A DNA stretch of 64,000 nucleotides from CAWFLT01 sp963816795. Lineage in GTDB: Bacteria; Acidobacteriota; Vicinamibacteria; Vicinamibacterales; SCN-69-37. Below the pieces are notes generated by a model. It did no database searches. It saw only the letters and a list, made by a program, of their open reading frames with translations, and was not told the origin of the DNA. The translations under genes and the position numbers were made by a program. This document shows positions 56,630-64,000 of the stretch, piece by piece. Within the stretch, counting starts at the first letter, position 1; every line of letters starts with the position of its first letter. Where the stretch lies: positions 1 to 64,000 of the forward strand of contig CAWFLT010000009.1 in the NCBI GenBank assembly GCA_963816795.1, given 5' to 3'.

Positions 56630-59600
56630 CTACCAGTTAATCCGCCACACAATCTGCCCGAGCCGCCCGCCGGGATCGAACGTGTTGTCACTGTCCTGAT
56701 AGGCCGAGGTCACCCGGAAGATGTTCTCGCCACCACCGGGATTGGCGACCGGGGTGAAGTTGATGTTGTCGAAGAGGTTCAGGATGTCCATGCGGAGCTC
56801 GAAGTTGAGCCGCGACGAGGCCACGAACTTCTTGGTCAACCCGACGTCGACACGCGTGAACCACGGCGCCCGAACGAGGACGGAGTTGGGCGCGCAGTCG
56901 CCCGCCTTGAGCTGGATGCACGACTCGCTGTTGGCCGGCGCGATGTAGCGGCCTTCCGGCACGCCGAGATCCGAGTAGCCCGTCGGATTGGTGATGCTGA
57001 GGCTATAGGCCCGGCGCGTGTTCAGGATGATGTCTTCGGGCAGCATCGTCACGATCTCACGTCCGGGGTTGAGCGTGTCCGGCAAGATCCGGAAGTGGTA
57101 CTCCTTCGTCAGTTCGTCCACCGTCATCCCGACAAGGCGCACGTTGCCGAAGTTGATCGTCCGCGCCTGGATGCGGCCGGCGCCGCTGAACTCCCAGCCG
57201 CCCAGCACGCCGTCGAGCCACGGGTTCATGTCAGTGCCGAACCGGCGGCCGCGGCCGACCGGCACGCTCCAGTCCCATTGCATCTTGATCGCGTGCCGCA
57301 CGTTGGCGGTCGGCGTGCTGACACGGCCGTAGTGACGGCCGAGGAACGACGACCCGTTCTCGAGCGCGTACTGGTAGCTGCCGTTGATCTGGAACCCGCG
57401 CGACATGCGGCGCCGGACTTCGATCTGGAGCGCGTCGTAGCCGCTGAACGCGTTGCTGTGATACACGCCGACGTCGTCCATGTCCGGATTGAGGACGAAG
57501 TGGTTCGCCGGGAGGCCCGCCTGGAGCGCCAGGCTGCGCCGCGCCGCGTTGCCGTCGAGGTCGCCCGCCGCGCCACTCGGGTTCGGGCTGCGGTACGCCA
57601 GGCGGCCGACGAACGTGTTGTTCGTCCAGTTCCCGCCGGAGTACGCCGCCGGGTTGTTCGCGTCGCGGCTGCCGTTGAAGTACGCGAGATAGGTCGGCAG
57701 CGGCGACGTGCCCGCGATCCCCGTGTAGGCGAACGTCGCGCCACGGCCAGCCGCGAGGTTGGTCTGGAGGTTCGCCATCGCCAGCCGGAACTCATCGTAG
57801 AAGCCGTTCTCGATGAGGTTGATCTCGTTGTACTCCTCCTCGGTCCACTGACTCACGCCGCGTGTGCCCACGAAGCGGATGTCGATCGCGGTGTTCCGCG
57901 TGATCGAGCGCTGCAGGCTGATGTTGTAGGTGCGCGCGTAGGCCACCTGGATGTCGGGCGAGAAGATGTTCAGATCGTCGGCGCGGCCGGGCCGGGCCGA
58001 AATCGGATACGCCGGCGTGCAGTTCTGACCGGACGAATCGCACTGCACCGCGGGAATCGTGTTGAACGGCGGCGGACCGAGCCGATCGCGCTGGCTGAAG
58101 TACAGCGGCACCTGCTCGCCGGGCGGAATCAGGTTGCCGTTGGCGTTGCTCCGCGTGACGCTGATCTGGCTGCCGGGATTGGCACCGTACTGGCCCGTGT
58201 AGACGCCCATGCCTTCGCGGTTGTAGGCGACCGAGTAACCGCCGCGAAGCGTCGCCTGTTCCGGATCGCCCAGGATCGTGCGCAGCCACCCGGATTGCAC
58301 GTTCGGCCGCCACGCGACGCCGACGTTCGGCGCCAGGTTGTTCCAGTCGGTGTTCCAGCCCGGATCGCTCTTGCCGTAGGGGTAGAACTGCGGCACCTTG
58401 CCGCCGGACGTGCCCGGCTCGAACCACCGGCACAGGCCGTTGCCGCCGATCCCCGAGATGCCGCACGCATCCGCGTAGGTCGAGTAGGACATGATGTCGT
58501 TCAACGGCCGGAACGGCATCTGGACGTCCCACCGCAACCCGCCGTTGATCGTCAGCGTCGGCGTCGCGCGCCAGGAGTCCTGCATGAAGAGCGAGTACTC
58601 GTCCTGTTTGCCCGTCTGGTTCCGCGTGCCCAGGTACACATACTCGTTCGTGTTCTCGTCGAGCACGAGCGTGCCGCCAATGCTCGTCACGCGCCCGGTG
58701 AGCAGCCCGAAGAGCGCTTCGGCATTGTCGCGCTGCCCGGTGGACGATCCCGGGAAGTTCGCTTCCGCGAACAGCGCGTTCGCCGGATCCTGATCGAGCA
58801 CGCCGAAGTTGATCGCCGGGGCCATCGTCTGGTTCCTGACCCACACGCGGCCGAAGTAGGCCGACCCGCCCAGGCTCAGGCTGTGCGTGCCCTTCTGCCA
58901 GGACAGCGTGTCGTCGATCTGCCAGCTGTAGGCGCTCCGCCAGCTCTGGCCGGTCTGCGTGTGCCAGTTGGTCAGCGTGTTGCCGACGTTGCCGAGCGCG
59001 AGCGCGTAGCCGCCCTGGTCCGCGAACGTCTGCGGGCCATCGCTGTCGAGATCGCCGAAGTAGCCGGGACCCCATCGGCCACCACCCTTCAGCTCGTTGA
59101 CCATGTTCGACGAGAGGGTGGACCGGAGCGCCCCGGACCCCTGGTTGCGATAGGACGTGTACTTGCTGTAGTTGAGCGCGCCGGGAAATCGGAAGTCGTC
59201 GTCGTTGAGCTGGTCCGGATCGCGGACGACGATCTGCCAGTAGTAGGTGCCGCTCAGGCGGTGACGCGACGTGAGGTTGTAGTCGATCTTCACCACCGGC
59301 TGCTTTTCGTACTGGTTGCCCGGGCTCTGCCAGGCGAAGTTCATCGTGTTCGGATTCGCGTTCTGCGTGACCAGGCCGGTCGTCCCCGACGACGAACGGA
59401 TCTGATTGAGAATCTGCGCGACCGTCGGATCGGGCGCGTACGGGATGCCGTTCTGGGCGGCGAGCGCTGCGAGATTCACTTCCCGGGTCACCGTCTGTCC
59501 ACCCGACGTGACGTTGTAGCGGAAGACCCCCGACTGAGTCGTCGGGTTGACGATCGTCCGGTCGCGCGTGTAGTTGTTCGGGAGCCGAAGCTCCTCGTAG

Positions 59601-60523
59601 TTGAAGAAGAAGAACGCCTTCCCCCGGCCGTCATAGAGGCCGGGCAGCACGATCGGGCCGCCCTGCCGCGCGCCGAACTGGTTGAGGACGATGTCGTTCT
59701 TCGGCAGCCCGGCGTTCTTGTTGAACCAGTAGTTGGTGTTGAGCCCCGGATCGCGGAAGTAGTGATAGGCGCTGCCGGTGAACCGGTTCGTGCCCGAGCG
59801 CGTCGCGAACGCGACCTGCACCGCGCCGTGGCCGCCCACGTCGGCGCCATTGGCCGCCGTCGTCACCGTCACGGCTTCGACGGCGTCCTGCCGCGGCGTC
59901 ACCATCGCGAAGAGCCCTTCGGTCGACTTGTTGAAGTTGTCGTTGTTGTTCACCCCGTCGAGCGTGATCGCCACGAACGAATCGGGCAAGCCGTTGAAGT
60001 TCGAGTTCCGGTTGGTCGTCGCGGTGTTGACGCCGGGAAGGAACGTGACGGCGTTGATGGCGTTGCGAGTCGCCATCGGCATCTTGTTGATCTGATCGGC
60101 GTTGAGCGTCGAGGACACCGTCGCCGTCTGCGTGTTGACGATCTCGACGCCGCCCTTGACCTCGACGGTTTCGGTGAGGCTGCCCACTTCAAGCGTCGCC
60201 TTGACCGACTGCACCGTGCCGATCGTCAGGCGCACGTCGTTCAGCACGGCCGTCTTGAATCCGGAGAGCGATACGGTGAGCGTGTACGTCCCGGGTTCGA
60301 GCGCGGGAATGGAGAACGTCCCGGTCGTGTTGCTCACGGCGGTCGTCGTGGTGCCCGTCGCGTTGTTCTTCGCGACCACGGTGGCGCCGGGAATCACGCC
60401 TCCGCCAGTATCGACCACCGTCCCGGAAATGGACGACGTCGTGCTGCCCTGTGCGAACGCGTGTGAGCTCGCCAGACAGAGAAAGGCCGCTGCCAAGATC
60501 AGCCGCCGCAGACTGTGTCTCAT
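56630..60523 (-). CDS. Oar-like TonB-dependent outer-membrane receptor with N-terminal CarboxypepD_reg domain
   Basis: Outer-membrane protein of 1297 residues. A signal peptide (LILAAAFLCLASSHAFA) is followed by a carboxypeptidase-regulatory-like domain at about 30-115 (ISGTVVDTGGGVIPGATVVAKN ... GTFSIPALEPGTYTLTVSLSGF). A plug domain (DQINKMPMATRNAINAVTFLPG ... VAITLDGVNNNDNFN) comes next, then a long barrel ending in an aromatic residue (QIVWRINW). A TonB box is not obvious. Such proteins import large substrates or act in adhesion in Acidobacteria. The gene is intact. Its promoter region is shared with a divergent padR gene, a plausible regulator. Confidence 0.94.
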   Translation of the reverse strand: MRHSLRRLILAAAFLCLASSHAFAQGSTTSSISGTVVDTGGGVIPGATVVAKNNATGTTTTAVSNTTGTFSIPALEPGTYTLTVSLSGFKTAVLNDVRLTIGTVQSVKATLEVGSLTETVEVKGGVEIVNTQTATVSSTLNADQINKMPMATRNAINAVTFLPGVNTATTNRNSNFNGLPDSFVAITLDGVNNNDNFNKSTEGLFAMVTPRQDAVEAVTVTTAANGADVGGHGAVQVAFATRSGTNRFTGSAYHYFRDPGLNTNYWFNKNAGLPKNDIVLNQFGARQGGPIVLPGLYDGRGKAFFFFNYEELRLPNNYTRDRTIVNPTTQSGVFRYNVTSGGQTVTREVNLAALAAQNGIPYAPDPTVAQILNQIRSSSGTTGLVTQNANPNTMNFAWQSPGNQYEKQPVVKIDYNLTSRHRLSGTYYWQIVVRDPDQLNDDDFRFPGALNYSKYTSYRNQGSGALRSTLSSNMVNELKGGGRWGPGYFGDLDSDGPQTFADQGGYALALGNVGNTLTNWHTQTGQSWRSAYSWQIDDTLSWQKGTHSLSLGGSAYFGRVWVRNQTMAPAINFGVLDQDPANALFAEANFPGSSTGQRDNAEALFGLLTGRVTSIGGTLVLDENTNEYVYLGTRNQTGKQDEYSLFMQDSWRATPTLTINGGLRWDVQMPFRPLNDIMSYSTYADACGISGIGGNGLCRWFEPGTSGGKVPQFYPYGKSDPGWNTDWNNLAPNVGVAWRPNVQSGWLRTILGDPEQATLRGGYSVAYNREGMGVYTGQYGANPGSQISVTRSNANGNLIPPGEQVPLYFSQRDRLGPPPFNTIPAVQCDSSGQNCTPAYPISARPGRADDLNIFSPDIQVAYARTYNISLQRSITRNTAIDIRFVGTRGVSQWTEEEYNEINLIENGFYDEFRLAMANLQTNLAAGRGATFAYTGIAGTSPLPTYLAYFNGSRDANNPAAYSGGNWTNNTFVGRLAYRSPNPSGAAGDLDGNAARRSLALQAGLPANHFVLNPDMDDVGVYHSNAFSGYDALQIEVRRRMSRGFQINGSYQYALENGSSFLGRHYGRVSTPTANVRHAIKMQWDWSVPVGRGRRFGTDMNPWLDGVLGGWEFSGAGRIQARTINFGNVRLVGMTVDELTKEYHFRILPDTLNPGREIVTMLPEDIILNTRRAYSLSITNPTGYSDLGVPEGRYIAPANSESCIQLKAGDCAPNSVLVRAPWFTRVDVGLTKKFVASSRLNFELRMDILNLFDNINFTPVANPGGGENIFRVTSAYQDSDNTFDPGGRLGQIVWRINW

Positions 60524-60690
60524 CGATCGATCACTCCTTGCACCTCCGCCGGTGTCGCGAGCCGTCCGGGCGTGGCGACACCCGGCCCGCGCGATCGAGA
60601 GAGATGCTGGCCACTACGCTAGGAGCGCCGATCCGCGGTGGTCAACGAGATTGGGACCAGTGGCCCCTTGCGTTTTCGCACATGCATCGG

Positions 60691-60708
60691 TTACGGATAT
60701 ATCTGCAA
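60691..60708. promoter_or_regulatory. Candidate operator in the TonB receptor/padR intergenic region
   Basis: TTACGGATATATCTGCAA is an 18-bp imperfect palindrome (14 of 18 positions symmetric) around GATATATC, and ACGGAT recurs just downstream (60708-60713). It lies in the 236-bp gap between the divergent TonB receptor and padR starts. Binding by the adjacent PadR is inferred. Confidence 0.45.
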
Positions 60709-60759
60709 CGGATGATCTCGGGCTGGCGGACCGGGGCGCCGCCAAAAAGGATGTGACGG

Positions 60760-61125
60760 GTGGGCAAGATTCAGGGCCAGGCGGCCGCGTTCCTGCCGCT
60801 GACACCGGCGGTGTTCCATGTCCTGCTCGCGCTGTCTGATTCCGAACGGCACGGCTACGGCATCAGCAAGGAGGTCGCGGTCCGCACCGGCGGCACCGTC
60901 CGGCTGGGACCAGGCACACTCTACGGGACACTCACGCGCCTGCTCGCCGCCGACCTCGTGAACGAGACGGCCCCGCCCGATTCGCGCGCCACCGGCGCCG
61001 ATCACCGGCGGCGGTACTACCGGCTGACGCCGCTCGGCCGCGCGGTCGCCCGCGCCGAGGCGCGCCGCCTGGCCGACCTCGTCTCCATCGCTCGCGCGAA
61101 GGCCATGCTGCCGGTCCGCAGATGA
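60760..61125 (+). CDS. PadR-family transcriptional regulator
   Basis: Winged-helix regulator of 121 residues: FLPLTPAVFHVLLALSDSERHGYGISKEV (helix-turn-helix) and LGPGTLYGTLTRLLAADLVNE, ending YYRLTPLGRAVARAEARRL. The GTG start at 60760 has AAGGA about 8 bp upstream; the ATG three codons earlier is followed at once by TGA. Divergent from the TonB receptor gene, which it may control. Followed directly by the 77-bp tandem repeat. Confidence 0.92.
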   Translation: MGKIQGQAAAFLPLTPAVFHVLLALSDSERHGYGISKEVAVRTGGTVRLGPGTLYGTLTRLLAADLVNETAPPDSRATGADHRRRYYRLTPLGRAVARAEARRLADLVSIARAKAMLPVRR

Positions 61126-61129
61126 GGTG

Positions 61130-61430
61130 GCTCGTGGGGCCCCACCCCCACTCGCGGCGCTCAGCGCCGCTCCTACGTCGCGGGCTTCGCGGTGACTTCC
61201 TTGATCGCTCGTGGGGCCCCACCCCCACTCGCGACGCTCAGCGCCGCTCCTACGTCGCGGGCTTCGCGGTGACTTCCTTGATCGCTCGTGGGGCCCCACC
61301 CCCACTCGCGACGCTCAGCGCCGCTCGCTACGTCGCGGGCTTCGCGGCGACTTCCTTAATCGCTCGTGGGGCCCCACCCCCACTCGCGACGCTCAGCGCC
61401 GCTCCTACGTCGCGGGCTTCGCGGTACCAT
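61130..61430. repeat. Four tandem copies of a 77-bp palindrome-bearing repeat
   Basis: Units start at 61130, 61207, 61284 and 61362 (77, 77 and 78 bp) and are about 95% identical. Each holds the perfect palindrome GTGGGGCCCCAC, then ACCCCCACTCGCG, the hairpin GGCGCTCAGCGCC (or with one change) and CGCGGGCTTCGCG. The unit is not a multiple of three, and all frames reading through it are fortuitous. It occupies the whole gap between padR and the barrel gene. Confidence 0.93.
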
Positions 61431-61436
61431 CGGTCG

Positions 61437-62178
61437 ATGTCAGCGCGCCGAACCGCCGCGCCGATTCTCTTCGCCGATCCTGGCGACGGTCGTTCCTGGT
61501 CGCGCCGACGCGCAATGGTTTGTGGCCGCGTATCTCGGCGCGAACGCGACGGCTTCGGCAACGGTCAGCGTCGACGTGCCCGCCGAGGGCCTGGCGCTCG
61601 ACTATCACGACGTCGGATTCGACGCCCGTCCCTTCGAATCACCGCAGTACTACGGCATCCGCGCCGGCCGGCTGTTCGGTACCGGTCGCCGCTTCGGCGT
61701 CGAGATCGAGCTCATTCATCTCAAGGTCTACGCCAGGACAGCTGAGACCTATCCGGTGACGGGAGAATTCGGCCGGGCGCTCGTCACCTCGCCAGGGCGC
61801 GCTGATGGCGCGATGGACGCCGTCGTTCAGCGCTACGCGATGAGCCACGGTCTCAATTTTCTGGTCGTGAATTTCGTCAGCCGGACGCCAATCGGCGACG
61901 GACCCGTCGCTTTCATCGCACGCGCCGGCCTGGGTCCCACGCTGCCACATGCTGAGACGACCGTGCTGCAACAGGCCCGGGATCAGTACGAATACGCTGG
62001 ATTGGGCGCACACGTCGCGGCCGGGCTCGACGTCCGTTTGCGCGGTCGGCTGTCACTCGTGGGCGAGTACAAGTTCACGCTCGCGTCGCCGCGCATCGAC
62101 CTCGCTCAAGGCACCGGCGAGATGACGGCAGCGACGCATCACGTCGCGTTCGGTCTCGCATTCGGACTCGCGCGCTGA
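61437..62178 (+). CDS. Predicted outer-membrane beta-barrel protein, one frameshift in the signal peptide
   Basis: ATG 61437 begins MSARRTAAPILFA, then one extra G near 61482 shifts the frame to ILATVVPGRADAQW, which completes a normal signal peptide (cleavage after ADA). The mature part of about 230 residues alternates polar and hydrophobic residues, with Gly-rich turns and likely barrel strands (FGVEIELIHLKVYA, VAFIARAGLGPTLPHAE, AGLDVRLRGRLSLVGEYKFTLA, HHVAFGLAFGLAR). The family is not certain. It lies 15 bp before the PAP2 gene, suggesting an operon. Confidence 0.7.
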
Positions 62179-62193
62179 TATTCTCTCGAGACC

Positions 62194-62934
62194 GTGCTCT
62201 TTGGCGCCTGGGCGATTGCCCTTACGCTAGTTCTTCAGAATCCGCCGCCCGGTTCACCCGCCGCCCCCGACATCTGGACCGACGACAAGCCCTTCGAGCG
62301 CGTCTTCCACAATCTCGCGCACGACGTCCAGGCGCTGGCGAGCATTGAGACGCTCGCGATCGTTGGCGCCGGCGGGGCCGGCGCGCTGATCGTCCATCCG
62401 TACGACGCACGCGTCGCCGAGTGGGCCGCGACGACCGAATACTCGTCCTACTCGCCGCTCGGCGACCTGCTGGGCGAAGGCTGGTTCCAGGCGACGACCG
62501 CGCTCGGCACTTACGCCGTGGGGCGGCTCACGAAGGATCGCACGGTCACGCACATTGGCAGCGACCTCATCCGCGCCCAGTTGCTGAACGGCATCATCAC
62601 CAAGACTCTGAAGCTCACGACGCAACGCACGCGTCCCAACGGCGGCAGCCAATCCTTCCCCTCCGGCCATAGCTCAGCCACGTTCGCTTCCGTGGCGGTC
62701 TTGCAGAATCATTTCGGCTGGAAGGTCGGCGTCCCGGCGTACGCCGTCGCGACGTTCATCGGCTGGGCCCGCTTTCGCGACAACTCGCACTGGGTAAGTG
62801 ACGTCGTCTTCGGTTCGGCGCTCGGCATCGCCGTCGGCCGCACGGTGGTCGTCGGACACGCTCCGAAGTCGTGGCAAGTGGTGCCAACGGCGACGAAAGG
62901 CGGTGGCGCCATCTTCTTCATCAAGAGGAATTGA
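62194..62934 (+). CDS. PAP2-superfamily phosphatase
   Basis: Protein of 246 residues starting at GTG with an N-terminal hydrophobic segment. The three phosphatase motifs are KTLKLTTQRTRP (KxxxxxxRP), SFPSGHSSATFA (PSGH) and ARFRDNSHWVSDVVFG (RxxxxxHxxxD). Substrates may be phosphatidic acid, undecaprenyl pyrophosphate or lipid A phosphates; the sequence does not decide. It is probably cotranscribed with the preceding barrel protein gene. Confidence 0.92.
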   Translation: MLFGAWAIALTLVLQNPPPGSPAAPDIWTDDKPFERVFHNLAHDVQALASIETLAIVGAGGAGALIVHPYDARVAEWAATTEYSSYSPLGDLLGEGWFQATTALGTYAVGRLTKDRTVTHIGSDLIRAQLLNGIITKTLKLTTQRTRPNGGSQSFPSGHSSATFASVAVLQNHFGWKVGVPAYAVATFIGWARFRDNSHWVSDVVFGSALGIAVGRTVVVGHAPKSWQVVPTATKGGGAIFFIKRN

Positions 62935-62935
62935 T

Positions 62936-63000
62936 CGCGGCCCGAAACCCGGGCCGCGCTACGTACCAGCCTCCGCACAGACTCAGGCCGCGCTACGTAC
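62936..63000. repeat. REP-like element, partial third copy
   Basis: CGCGGCCC-GAAA-CCCGGGCCGCG followed by CTACGTA (62936-62965) matches the right half of copy 2. A degenerate second piece ending GGCCGCGCTACGTACC follows (62987-63001). The CTACG of that piece supplies the dut stop codon. Confidence 0.75.
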
Positions 63001-63460
63001 CCGTCGAGCCGAATCCGCCGCGCGCCGGCCGATCGATGGCGTCCGGTTCCTCCCAGATCGCCTTGACGAACGACAGGATGACGCCTTGCGCCAGGCGGTC
63101 GCCGCGGCGAACCGCGACCGGAGCGGCGGTGAAATTCAGGACCTGAATCTTGATCTCGTCAGTTGGGCCGCAGTAGTCCGAATCGATGACGCCAACTCCG
63201 TTGGCGACCATCAGGCCACGCTTGAGCGGCGTGCTGCTACGGGCGAAGACGCCAAGGAAATGGCCGGCCGGGACTTCGACGATCAGCCCGGTCGGCACAA
63301 GAGCGACTTCCCCGGGCGCGACCGCCATGTCCACGCTGGCGGAGAGATCGAAGCCGGCGGATCCGTCGGTCGCGTAGGCCGGCATCGCGATCGACGGATC
63401 CAGCCGGGTGATTCGGCAACGCGTCGCTGCCTGACGGGGCCCATTGCCCCATAACCTCAT
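62993..63460 (-). CDS. dut: dUTP diphosphatase
   Basis: Trimeric dUTPase that hydrolyses dUTP to dUMP. Motif 1 AMPAYATDGSAGFDLSA, motif 2 GVFARSSTPLKRGL, motif 3 GVIDSDYCGPTDEIKIQV, motif 4 RRGDRLAQGVIL and C-terminal motif 5 RGGFGSTGT are all present. The N-terminus is uncertain: the frame stays open to 63484 through a CCATTGCC tandem repeat, and ATG 63460 lies at the repeat's edge. The TAG stop lies in REP-like DNA. Confidence 0.93.
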   Translation of the reverse strand: MRLWGNGPRQAATRCRITRLDPSIAMPAYATDGSAGFDLSASVDMAVAPGEVALVPTGLIVEVPAGHFLGVFARSSTPLKRGLMVANGVGVIDSDYCGPTDEIKIQVLNFTAAPVAVRRGDRLAQGVILSFVKAIWEEPDAIDRPARGGFGSTGT

Positions 63461-63495
63461 TGCCTCACTGCCCCATTGCCCCATTGCCTCATTGC
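63437..63495. repeat. CCCCATTGCC/TCATTGCC simple tandem repeat
   Basis: About six degenerate 8-10-bp units of (C)CCATTGCC, TCATTGCC or TCACTGCC lie between the S9 peptidase stop and the dut body, overlapping the dut 5' end. Confidence 0.75.
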
Positions 63496-64000
63496 TTGTC
63501 GCCCCCCGGCGCGGGCGTCACGACCTGCTTCTTGAACATCAGGCTCACGTCACGCGTTCCGCGGTCGAGGTACGACACGCCCTTGTCCATCCACGCCGGA
63601 CGCGGCTTGCCGAGCAGGTAGTGATCGAAGAACTCGTCCATGTGCACGGTCCAGTGCTTCATGTTGTCGCGGTTGCGGAGGCCGTGCGGCTCGCCGTTGT
63701 AATTGAACATGTAGGCTTCTTTGCCCAGCCGCCGCATCGCCGTGTTGAACTCGATCCCCTGGTACCACGGGACGGCGTCGTCGCCGTCGTTGTGAATCGA
63801 GAGGTACGGCGTGTTGATCCGCTCGACCCAGAAGATGGGCGAGTTCTCGATGAACTGAAGCGGCGCGTCCCATGGCGGGGCGCCGATGCGGCTCTGCGTC
63901 TTTTCGTACTGGAACTGACGCACCATGCCGGTGCCCCACCGCACGCCGCCGTAGGCGCTGATCATGTTCGAGACGGACGCGCCGGCCTGCACAGCGGCGA
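63489..64000 (-). CDS. S9-family peptidase, C-terminal part (runs off the right edge)
   Basis: The last ~170 residues of a prolyl-oligopeptidase-type alpha/beta hydrolase. It includes FWVERINTPYLSIHNDGDDAVPWYQGIEF (catalytic Asp region) and MFNYNGEPHGLRNRDN (catalytic His), and ends with a Lys/Pro-rich tail. The nucleophile serine and propeller lie beyond the window. The apparent ATG near 63992 is internal. Confidence 0.88.
   Translation of the reverse strand, partial: AAVQAGASVSNMISAYGGVRWGTGMVRQFQYEKTQSRIGAPPWDAPLQFIENSPIFWVERINTPYLSIHNDGDDAVPWYQGIEFNTAMRRLGKEAYMFNYNGEPHGLRNRDNMKHWTVHMDEFFDHYLLGKPRPAWMDKGVSYLDRGTRDVSLMFKKQVVTPAPGGDKQ

Noticed and set aside
56435..60466. 1343-codon open frame on the + strand
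   Set aside because: It is antisense to the TonB receptor in high-GC DNA; the minus strand has signal peptide, plug and barrel, while this frame has only low-complexity Arg/Val/Asp composition.
61130..61430. Proteins encoded across the 77-bp repeats
   Set aside because: A 77-bp unit cannot keep one frame, and the peptides merely repeat the palindrome translation.

Overview
The window is GC-rich, gene-dense chromosomal DNA from a Gram-negative, rod-shaped heterotroph. The gene families point to Acidobacteriota, most likely the Vicinamibacteria side. They include a PadR regulator next to a large MacB/FtsX-type permease (the acidobacterial 'ADOP' pair), an Oar-like TonB receptor with an N-terminal carboxypeptidase-regulatory domain, several large secreted Asp-box (sortilin-like) beta-propellers, and DUF885, M16 and S9 peptidases. 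This placement is inferred from protein families; there is no rRNA gene here.

Layout. 0-6 kb: the rod-shape operon on the minus strand (GGDEF protein, mreB, mreC, mreD, PBP2, rodA), partly joined by 4-bp ATGA overlaps. 6-13 kb: periplasmic quality control (PpiD/SurA-like isomerase, SppA), aldose epimerase and an MscS channel. Between the convergent ppiD-like gene and sppA lie two mirror-image arrays of a ~23-bp repeat around a perfect terminator hairpin. 13-22 kb: M16 and S9 peptidases, a DUF418 membrane protein and a TolB-propeller/CehA-type metallohydrolase. 22-29.5 kb: an MHS-type transporter and a formate dehydrogenase operon (alpha, beta, NrfD-like, fdhE). The in-frame TGA of the alpha subunit is a selenocysteine codon followed by a recognisable SECIS hairpin.

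29.6-47 kb: ADOP permease and PadR, cyclophilin, nucleotidyltransferase, DUF922, DUF885, DinB and SGNH proteins, tRNA-Leu(CAG), a winged-helix/TPR regulator, a B12-type radical SAM enzyme, SDR and DapA-like enzymes, uridine kinase, a Uma2 protein, an ECF sigma gene that has lost its sigma-4 HTH, and a metallo-beta-lactamase-fold lactonase. 47-56.4 kb: three sortilin-like propeller proteins. 56.6-64 kb: TonB receptor with a divergent PadR, a 77-bp tandem repeat, a beta-barrel protein, PAP2 phosphatase, dUTPase and the C-terminus of another S9 peptidase.

Two things cut across the window. First, many genes carry single-base frameshifts, with a dense zone at about 15.7-29.5 kb; protein similarity continues across each break, so most look like uncorrected sequencing or assembly indels rather than real decay. 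For those genes I give the whole span. Second, the intergenic DNA holds several distinct families of palindromic or tandem elements, often at the 3' ends of convergent genes. I found no CRISPR array, cas genes, prophage, transposase or recognisable defence island.
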